Both the position numbers and the translations under genes were made by a program. Under the pieces are notes generated by a model that made no database searches, was not told the origin of the DNA, and saw nothing but the letters and a program-made list of their open reading frames with translations. DNA of 64,000 nt from Cryptomeria japonica (Eukaryota > Streptophyta > Pinopsida > Cupressales > Cupressaceae). The stretch covers positions 153,255,971 through 153,319,970 of the forward strand of contig NC_081411.1 in assembly GCF_030272615.1 (NCBI RefSeq), read 5' to 3'. Shown here in pieces: positions 56,485 to 64,000 of this stretch. Numbering within the stretch: the stretch's first letter is position 1; every line of letters starts with the position of its first letter.

Positions 56485-57635
56485 TGTTGGCATTTGATGT
56501 TTCGGTGATGTTTTGGTAAAGATTGGTAGTCTCTTATGATTGTAGATTCTTAGGAGTTGTCATTGATGGCAACTCACCCTGTTGATTTGATCTAGTATGA
56601 ATTTTTGGTTAACCGGTAATCTAAAGTATATCTTCTGTGATTAGTTTTCCTGGTGAAGCTCAATGTACAGGTTTTAGAGCACTTTTCTTTTTCGGTCAGC
56701 AGTCTTTGGTTTTTGTAATCAGGGTTAATTGGTTAAGTATCATAAGCTTGTTATCATGCAAATCTACCCTTTGGTATTGATTATGTCACTTGTCTGAATA
56801 TTCGGTATCTGGTAGAGAAGCAAAGCAGAGTATTCTTAATGTTTGATGATGTAGTGTGTGTTTGAATTGTTTAAGTTATTTTCGGTGGTTGGAATCATAT
56901 CTGGGAGCTATGTGATACCTATAGGAAGTGTGTGATAATATGTTTTAGGTTTGGTACAAAGTTTGTGAAAATCTGATTTGCAGCTACACATTTCATGTTG
57001 TGTGTTATGCAACTTTTGGAAGTGGAGATTAATCTTGTTGATCTGGATGTATATATAAGACTAATTTGAATGATGTATTATGGATGTGATTTGATGTGGT
57101 AGACCATTTTGGAGTGATTGAGCGTAATTTCATGTGCACATTTTGATTTTGGTTGATTCAGTGAGTAGTTGCAGAGCAGAACAGAGCAGGTAAGCAGGTC
57201 AGTTGTAGCGGATCATTTTGCACTTAACCAGAACCGATTTTTGGCATAGTTAGATGCTATTTACTAGTTCACTACTTGTTGTAACCTTTTCATAATCAAT
57301 TGTAAGGCAGTGATCCTTCCTCCGAGTTGTAGCCCTTTGTACTTGAGCAATGAGTTCTAGGTAGTATGCCTAAATGCAAGTGCATTCCCTTTATGTAATA
57401 CTATTTTGCTACTTGCCATAGTGGAATAATATTGTGGGTTCAAATCCCACCGTGGTTTTTCCCATTTGGGTTTCCATGTAAAAATTCTAGTGTTATGATT
57501 TTGTGGTTGATTATCTTGTGTTTCTGCGTTTAACTTTCTTGCATATGCATCCGGTGGTCTGAGTTTAAGTCAGAAAATTTGTTTGCCGATAGATAACTAA
57601 TTCATGCCCCCTCTCAGTTATCCTTGATTCCAACA
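56485..57635 (+). repeat. LTR3 3' LTR
   Basis: 1151 bp from TGTTGGCATTTGATG to GATTCCAACA. It is similar throughout to 41119-42282, with many substitutions and small indels. It is followed by LINE2 sequence. Confidence 0.95.
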
Positions 57636-60600
57636 ACCACTAGTTATCCATTTTCTCCTAATCGAGAAACTTATATCTAGTCTTTACTACATAGTTACCA
57701 TTCGTGGCTCCACGCCAAACAATTTGATCTTCCTCACCTGTGAGTTTGACAGTTCTAAATTGTAGCATTTCTCTAAAATTAACTTTTGCATCACCTAGCA
57801 ACCTTAGTTCCCCAAGGTCCTTTCACTCCCAGATCGGAGCCCCAAAATTCTCCACTTGGACTAAAAAGTTTGCCATGTACTTACCTCACCTAGTCTCCGT
57901 GACATTTCTAATATCTAGCCATGTTCTGTCTAAATTTAGACTTAGCAATCCTTCCCAGGACTCCTCCCAAAATTTTTCTTTCCTCCCATTCCCAATTTTC
58001 CAAGTAAGATGTTTAATTATCACCTCCCTATAGTCGATCAAAAAATTCCATAGAGCTGATCTTGTATGTGGGTTCCTAATTGTCAAAATTATTTCTCTGC
58101 CCCGTCCATATAGATATTTTTTTGCAAGTATCCGAACCCATTTTTGACTTGGATTCTTATACATACTCCATATTAGCTTCACCCCATTTCTTCATTAAAT
58201 AAGTTCCACTTCCTTATTCCAGCACCACCTCTGTCTTTTTGTTGACAAATTTTGTCCCATGCCAGCAGAGGAATCTTGTCTTTATCCTGATTGCCATTCC
58301 AAAAGAATTTCCTCATCCCTTTCTCAATTACCTTGACGATTTTTTCTGGAATTCTTAGACAAGACATAGAATATAAGGGGATTGTAGACACCATTAATTT
58401 AAGCATCAAAATCCTTCACGTCAATGTTAGCTATTTGCTTTTCCACCCCTCTATTCTTCCTAAGCAATTCTCAATTAATTTGTTCCATAAATTCGACTAG
58501 TAAGCACCTCCAAACAAGGCGATGCCTAAGAATTTCCCTGGTAACTGGCTTGCTCGAATACCCAATATATTTTTTATTTCTCTTTGAATATCATAATTTG
58601 TATTGAAACAATACATCTTTGATTTATGCCAATTCATCGTATGTCCTAAAACTTTCTATTGCTTATCAAGCATACTACGAATGATCCTAGCTTAACAAAT
58701 TGTTGCTTCCCCCATCAGTAAAGTATCATCAGCAAATTGGGTATGTGTAACCACTTCCATGTTCTTTGCAATCCTAATACCTTTCCACCTACCTAATTCC
58801 ATGAGTCTGGCTATCATTCTACCCAGACCCTCACCTAAAATGATGAATAAGAAAGGCAAGAGAGGGTTGCCTTGATGGATTCCCCTTGAGGTCAAGAAGA
58901 ATCCTTATAGACTACGATTGACTAAAATTGAAATTATTGAGGAGGATATACTGCTCTTTTTCCACTCCAGCCAAGGTTCATAAAACCCTATTTTTTTATA
59001 ACCCAAAGGAGAAATGGACTGTTGACATGATCATAAGCCTTCCGGATATCCAACTTGACCAAAATTATGCTTGTCTTTGCCCTTCTAACTGAATGGATTT
59101 CCTCATGTGCTAAAATGATTCCCTCTACAATGAATCTATTGGGAGTGAATCCACTTTCCTCCTCTGATATGATGTCAGGAAGTATAGTCTTTAGCCTATT
59201 GGTCATCACCTTCACAATGATCTTGTAGGTAGTGTTGCACAACGATATCGGGTGAAACTCTTCAAAAGACTGCACATTTTCCTTCTTCAGGATCAATGCA
59301 ATGAAGGTGTTATTGATTTTTTTGGATATGTATCTTTTCTCCCTTACCTCTTCTATGATTTCCCATATATCCATTTTTACTATTTCCCAAAAGTTTTGGA
59401 AAAAAGCTAGAGGGAAGTCATCTGGGCCTATAGCCTTGTCTCCCTCCATAGAGAAAAGGGCATTTTTTACTTCCTCCATTCAAACTCTCTGAAATAAAAA
59501 CCTATTTGTCTTCTCTATGATTATGGATGGGATGTGGTTCAGGATTTCATCTAAGTTTTTTGCCAATTCATTACCTTCTGATGTCAACAGGTTTTGGAAG
59601 AAATTCCCCACCTCCTTATTGATATCCTCTGACTGAACTAGGATATTTCCTTCTTTGTTTTTTATCCCAGAAATTCTAAACATGGATAACCTTCTAGCCT
59701 TAACTGAACTATGAAAAAATTTAGTATCCATGTCCCCTTCTCGAAGCCATCATTCTCTATACTTTTCCCTCTAGAAAGTTTCATCCTAAGCCAAAAGTTC
59801 TGCTAGTTTTGAATGTAATCTTTTCTCCTCCTGGAATTCCACTTCTGTCATTCCTCCTTGAATAATTTTCTCATTAATTTATGTCATGTTGTTTTCTATT
59901 CTAATTTTCTCTGCAAATGTGTTACCAAACTATGTACCATTCCATTCCTTAAGTTTTTCTCTTAGAAACTACAATTTTGTTACTAATCTAAAGGCCTTTG
60001 TACCTTTTATCCTAGGTGTATTCGACCACCACATGATGATTATCTCTTTCAAGTTTGCATCTCATAGCCACATCTTCTTGAATTTAAAGGGGCATTTAAT
60101 TGGAACATTGTCATTTTGTATCAAAAGGGAGATAGGAAAGTGATCCGAACCGGTGTAGGGAACAATAAAAGCCTCCCATACTATAGAAGAAAAATTCCAA
60201 TTTTCTGAAAGAAGGAAATAGTCAAGTTTCTATGCAATAAGGCCACCTCCTACATGTCTATTTGTCCATGTATAACAACCATTTGTGAATTTTTGATCTA
60301 TTAGTGTATTCCCCTTTATGAAATTCTTAAACAACATATGTTGGTTGTTATGGCCTCCAATACCACCTATTTTTTACATGGGACTTCAAATTGCATTAAA
60401 AACCCCTCCCAAAATCACACATTTACTTCCTACTAATTGCAGATAGTTAGAGATTCATTCCCATACCTTTTCTTTCTCCCCTATTGATGTCGAGCCATAA
60501 ACATTGATCAGGATGAACTCATTGTTGTCTTGAAAGCTCGCTGCATAGCTAACCGATATCTATTCAAGGACAACTCTTTGCCCTTGAAAGAGTGTGGTTT

Positions 60601-60982
60601 CCAAAGCATGCTTAAGCCTCATGATGCTCTTTTAGCATCCACCATTGAACTCTGCCAAATTCTCCATTTTTTCGTTGAAACTTTTTTTTGTCTTCTAGTT
60701 TGATTTTTGTTTGCTGCAACATAATAATGTTTGGCTTTGCTTGATCAACTCCTCTTTTGATTAGGCAAAATTTTTCAGTGGCATTGTAGCCCCTGACACT
60801 CCATGATAGGATCTTCATTTCCCTCCAGGAAGGGTAATTCCCTTCCTAGATCTTAGCTTGCACTGTCCTTTCACACTACTTGTCATTTTTAGTTGTGTTC
60901 TTCTAGATTTCTTTCCTTTACTCTTTTTCTCCCCCACATTGATTCTACTCAAAGAGGCCAGTGATTGCTCAATGGTCCTTAT
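57636..60982 (-). mobile_element. LINE2, 5' portion
   Basis: Minus-strand LINE with the end of ORF1, the endonuclease and RT. It is cut at 60982 by the copia LTR fragment and at 57636 by LTR3. Its sequence differs strongly from LINE1 and LINE3, so it is another L1 family. It is the oldest dated layer in this half of the window. Confidence 0.88.
57640..60982 (-). pseudogene. LINE2 ORF1 tail, endonuclease and reverse transcriptase
   Basis: 60982-60819 is a basic ORF1-like tail leading without a stop in the last 60 codons into MKILSWSVRGYNATEKFCLI at 60818, the endonuclease start. The GDFN box reads GGVFN near 60395, losing its Asp, and TGSDHFPI follows near 60145. The RT lies at 59479-58692: GPDDFPLAFFQNFWEIVK, FHPISLCNTTYKIIVKVMTN, LVKLDIRKAYDHVN, GIHQGNPLLP and QFADDTLLMGEA (intact FADD). 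The thumb is at 58409-57886 (MSCLRIPEKIVKVIEKGMRK). Many stops and several frameshifts make it a clear pseudogene. Confidence 0.9.
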
Positions 60983-61300
60983 TGTTAGGATTCCCATAGA
61001 TACTGAGAGGGGGGGGTGAATTAGTATCTAACCAGTAATAAGATTTTCTTAACTTAAAACATGTAGAGCGTATCAATACTGTATATCCGTAAACAAGAAA
61101 TAATGCAATAAACAGAGATAACAACAACCACATGAAAAACACACCATAACATAGTAGTTTAACGAGGAAACCCGGTGTGGGAAAAACCTCGGTGGGATTT
61201 GTGACCCACAATATTCACTTACTAGCCAATAAGAGAATATTACTGCTATAAGAGGGGCCTGCACATGTAGGAAGGCCAAGTGCCTAGAGCTCACTGCTCA
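60983..61300 (-). repeat. Copia LTR 3'-end fragment in inverted orientation
   Basis: On the minus strand this ends with ATTCACCCCCCCCTCTCAG and GGAATCCTAACA, the typical 3' end of a copia LTR. It also has the conserved TCCCACCGAGGTTTTTCCCA block. It abuts LINE2 at 60983 on one side and plus-strand gag coding at about 61300 on the other, so its orientation is opposite to the gene it adjoins. The 5' part of the LTR is missing. Confidence 0.8.
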
Positions 61301-61317
61301 ATTACATAACGGGAAGT

Positions 61318-62213
61318 CTCACTGATTTTAAGAAGGATAGTCTGAGATTTGATGGAACAAATTATACTCTCTGGAAGAACCAGATGGAATGTCATTTGAC
61401 ATGCATTGGTGAAGACTACTGGAAGATTACTAAGAATGTGTATAATTCTCCTTTGAATTGTCCGAATACTCCAGATGATATTAAGGAAGTTGAATTCAAT
61501 ATTAGAGCTAAGGAAGCATTGTTGAGTGTCTTGTCTGATTCTAAGATTACTAATGTGATGGATTTGCAAACTTCTATTGAGATCTAGAAGAAGCTAAAGA
61601 CTTTGTATGAAGGTGACAACCATGTGAAAGTTGTTAAGTCACGGAGCTTGAAGGAAATGTATGAGATATTGAAGATGGGTGAAGATGAGAACATTACCTC
61701 CTTTATGCAGAAAGTGAATGAGCCAATATTGAACATCGGATGTGTTGGTGGAGTGTTGGAATAATTTGAGATTGTAGCTAAAGTGTTGGGATCCTTGCCT
61801 CCTACTTACAAGCATAAGGTTGTTGCTATTGATGAGATCTAGATTGTGACAAATGTGACTAGAGATATGCTGATAGGTAAGCTTGTTACTTTTGAGTTGA
61901 GCGAGTTTGGAGAAGCCCCTCCTAAATCTGAATATGCATTTAAAGATACTGTATCTGGGAAGTAGAAATATGATCCAAGAGAAAGTTCTATAAGGGTATC
62001 TAGATATGAGGAGATGAGAGAGATCGAAGAAGAAGAAAGAGATCTTGAAGAGCTTCAAGTCCCGATTGCTAGAAGATTGCCTAAGAGTGCCGGTAAGTAT
62101 GAAGGGAAGTTACCTCTTAAATGTTTTTCATGTAATAAGATAGGACATTTTGCATCAAGATGTCTAGAAAGAGTTTCTAAGAAGCCATTGAATCCATATA
62201 AGTCTAAATACTA
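61318..62213 (+). pseudogene. Copia B Gag
   Basis: It begins mid-domain (FDGTNYTLWKNQMECHL near 61351), continues through a UBN2-type gag region (MYEILKMGEDENITSFMQKV near 61670; LGSLPPTYKHKV near 61790) and a charged linker to the knuckle CFSCNKIGHFASRC at about 62126. Stops at 61587, 61762, 61840, 61963 and 62211 sit largely at Trp or Gln positions. The N-terminus with the start codon is lost at the inverted LTR junction. Confidence 0.88.
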
Positions 62214-62244
62214 GAAGAAGTGTTATTTTGCTGATGATGAAGGT

Positions 62245-63594
62245 GTGACAGATAATGAGTCTGAGAAAGAAAATTCAAGAGATGAGTGGGTGTTCATTGC
62301 TATCAAGGAAGATGATTCAGTGACTGTTGATTCTACTAGCTGCATTATTGAAGAGAAAGATGAATGGGTTATTGATAGTGGTTGCTCTCATCACATGACA
62401 GGTGATAAGAGTAAGTTTGTGAGTATGGAAAAGTATGATGGTGGTGTAGTAAGATTTGGAGATGACAAAGATGGTATAATCTATGGTAGAGGTTCTATTT
62501 CTCTTGATGGTAAGCATAATATTGATGATGTCTTGTATGTTGAAGGTCTAAAGCACAATCTTTTAAGTGTTGGATAGATGGTTGATAAGGGTTATGGTTT
62601 TTAATTCAAGAATGGAAAATGTAAGATCTTGAGTATGTCTGGAATAGAGATTGCACCAGGTACAAAGACTAAAGGTAATATATTTCACTTGAATGTTGGT
62701 GGTAAAAGTTGTTTGATTCCTCAGATTGATGAAAGTTGGTTATGGAATAGAAGGATGTGTCATGTAAACTTTGGTTGTATGGTTAAGATAAGTTCTTCTC
62801 AAGTAGTGAGAGATCTTCCTAAGATTGTAAATCCTTCTAATCTGGTATGTAAGGCATGTCAGTTAGGGAAGCAGACAAGAGTTTCTTTCAAAAGAAAATA
62901 GTATACTTCTAATGAAATATTGGATCTTGTGCATACTAATTTGTGTGGTCCCTCTAGAGTGAGAAGCTTGCAAGGTGACAGGTATTTCATGTTGCTGATT
63001 GATGACTATTCAAGGATGATGTGGTTTACTTTCTTAAGGGAGAAGTCTGAAGCCTTGGAGAAGTTCAAGATTTTCAAAGCTATGGTTGAGATAGAGACTA
63101 GTTTGTAGCTAAAGTGTTTGAGATCTAACAGAGGTGGTGAATTTACTTCTGGCGAGTTCAATTCTTTCTGTGAAGAGCATGGGGTGAAGAGACAACTATT
63201 TTCTCTACGAACCCCTCAACAGAATGGTTTTGTGGAGAGGAAAAACATAAAAATTCAGGAAGCTACTAGAACCATGATGATCGAAAGAAATGTTCCACAT
63301 ATCTATTGGAGAGAAGCTATGAGTACTGCAGTACATACCTTTAACTAGGTGCATATCAAAGGTGATACCGGTAAGACTCCTTATGAGTTATGGTTTGGTC
63401 ATGTTCCTACAGTTAGATATTTCATAATTTTTGGTAGTAAATGCTATATCAGAAGAGATGAAGATCTAGGGAAGTTTGATGGTAGAAGTGATGAAGGAAT
63501 CTTTCTTGGTTATTCTACTAAGAGTAAGGCCTATCGGTGTTATAACAAGAGATTGAGGAAGATAGTTGAAAGTGCTAATGTGAAGGTTGATTAA
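62245..63594 (+). pseudogene. Copia B protease and integrase
   Basis: WVIDSGCSHHMTGDKSKF near 62367 is the protease. WLWNRRMCHVNFGCMVKIS and CKACQLGKQ form the pre-integrase zinc finger. The integrase core has HTNLCGPSRV (Asn where Copia A has the first catalytic Asp), RSNRGGEFTSGEF (Asn where Copia A has Asp), PQQNGFVERKNIK (Glu kept) and FGSKCYIRRDEDLGKFDGRS. TAG stops at 62575, 62899, 63106 and 63346 and TAA at 62602 break the frame. Both Asp-to-Asn changes are G-to-A transitions, so the integrase is dead. Confidence 0.9.
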
Positions 63595-63867
63595 GGGAAT
63601 GAGAGACAAATCAGATCTTACAGATATGATTTAGATGATTAGGATGTCAGTGTAGATAAAAGAAAGCAAGTGCAAACCTAGAATCAAGTTCAGATTGCTC
63701 CAGAAAAGCCTAAGAATGAAGAAGGTACAAGTGCTAGAGTAGAAGAAAGAGGTCAAGAGTCTAAAAATCATGAAAACCCTAAGACTCCCATGTATGTAAG
63801 GTTAAATAATTCAAACAATCAGATCATAGGAGATAAGAATAGAGGTGTGATGACTAGGAGAAGAACT

Positions 63868-64000
63868 GCTTGATTTCAAAGATTAAACCTAAGGATGTTG
63901 ATGAAGCTTGTAAAGATGAAAATTGGCTTAAAGCAATGCAAGAAGAGTTGAATCTGACTGAAAAGAATAATACATGGATTCTTGTTCCCAGACCTAAGGA
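63868..64000 (+). pseudogene. Copia B reverse transcriptase, start
   Basis: After a stop-rich linker the RVT_2 start appears: DEACKDENWLKAMQEELNLT, then NNTWILVPRP, cut by the window end. Confidence 0.85.

Larger units (their letters stand above)
41119..57635 (+). mobile_element. LTR3: non-autonomous copia-type LTR element with gag-like and unknown ORFs
   Basis: LTRs of 1164 and 1151 bp (TGTTGG...CCAACA; the left copy starts TATTGG) enclose an initiator-Met-type PBS, a coiled-coil/CCHC gag-like gene, a long unrecognised ORF region and a cluster of PPTs. I find no protease, integrase, RT or RNase H of its own. The only RT inside belongs to LINE3 (43195-52282). Without LINE3 it is about 7.4 kb. 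The LTRs differ at many positions by eye, clearly more than those of Copia A, so it is old. The flanks GCCAA (41114-41118) and ACCAC (57636-57640) may be a decayed target duplication. It lies inside LINE2. Confidence 0.9.
61318..64000 (+). mobile_element. Copia B: plus-strand copia element, 5' damaged, runs off the window
   Basis: Gag, zinc knuckle, protease, GAG-pre-integrase, integrase and the start of RT follow in copia order. No PBS or 5' LTR in the right orientation precedes gag. At least ten in-frame stops, most of them TAG. The integrase and gag differ from Copia A, so it is a separate family. Confidence 0.9.

Noticed and set aside
41114-57640. A clean 5-bp target duplication for LTR3
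   Set aside because: GCCAA and ACCAC agree at only three of five bases. I rely instead on LINE2 frame continuity across the insertion.
60983-61300. Genuine 5' LTR of Copia B in plus orientation
   Set aside because: Although it starts with TG on the plus strand, the C-rich 3'-end block and TCCCAC...TTTTTCCC motif show minus orientation, and no PBS follows.

Overview
The window is plant nuclear DNA made almost entirely of nested retrotransposons. I see no intact host gene, tRNA or rRNA. Plant lineages are clear: Sirevirus-like Ty1/copia, Tat-type Ty3/gypsy with a dual RNase H, L1-type LINEs with DUF4283/CCHC ORF1, and a plant mobile domain (PMD) ORF. Stop codons are mostly TAG where relatives have Gln (CAG) or Trp (TGG), the decay expected from CHG/CG cytosine methylation. 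A large-genome seed plant is likely and a conifer plausible, but the species cannot be named from the sequence.

Layout. 1-4618 is AT-rich flank. 4619-34330 is one minus-strand copia element (Copia A, TSD TAAAA). Its 3' LTR is split by a plus-strand LINE (LINE1, 4740-10381, TSD AACATATAC). Its reverse transcriptase gene is split by a minus-strand Tat gypsy element (Gypsy T, 13217-29567, TSD CTTAT). The 717-bp LTRs of Gypsy T differ at only one base by eye, so it is the youngest datable insertion. 34331-38737 is the other flank, with a gag relic and two microsatellites. An old minus-strand LINE (LINE2, 38738-41118 plus 57636-60982) is split by a plus-strand LTR element without pol (LTR3, 41119-57635). 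LTR3 is split by another minus-strand LINE (LINE3, 43195-52282, 18-bp TSD), which in turn holds a solo LTR (49201-50436, TSD GAAAG). 60983-64000 is an inverted copia LTR fragment followed by the plus-strand gag-pol of Copia B, which runs off the window.

How the parts work. Gypsy T has two convergent units: gag-PR-Gpatch-RT-dual RNase H-IN on the minus strand, and on the plus strand an antisense PMD gene with its own TATA box, start codon and a predicted 928-bp intron. That intron holds a short-motif array and about ten hairpins whose stems change by compensating substitutions, the most interesting signal here. LINE1 and LINE3 share a third ORF downstream of RNase H. LTR3 encodes a CCHC gag-like protein and a long unrecognised polyprotein but no enzymes, and shares its polypurine/LTR junction with Copia A, which suggests mobilisation in trans.
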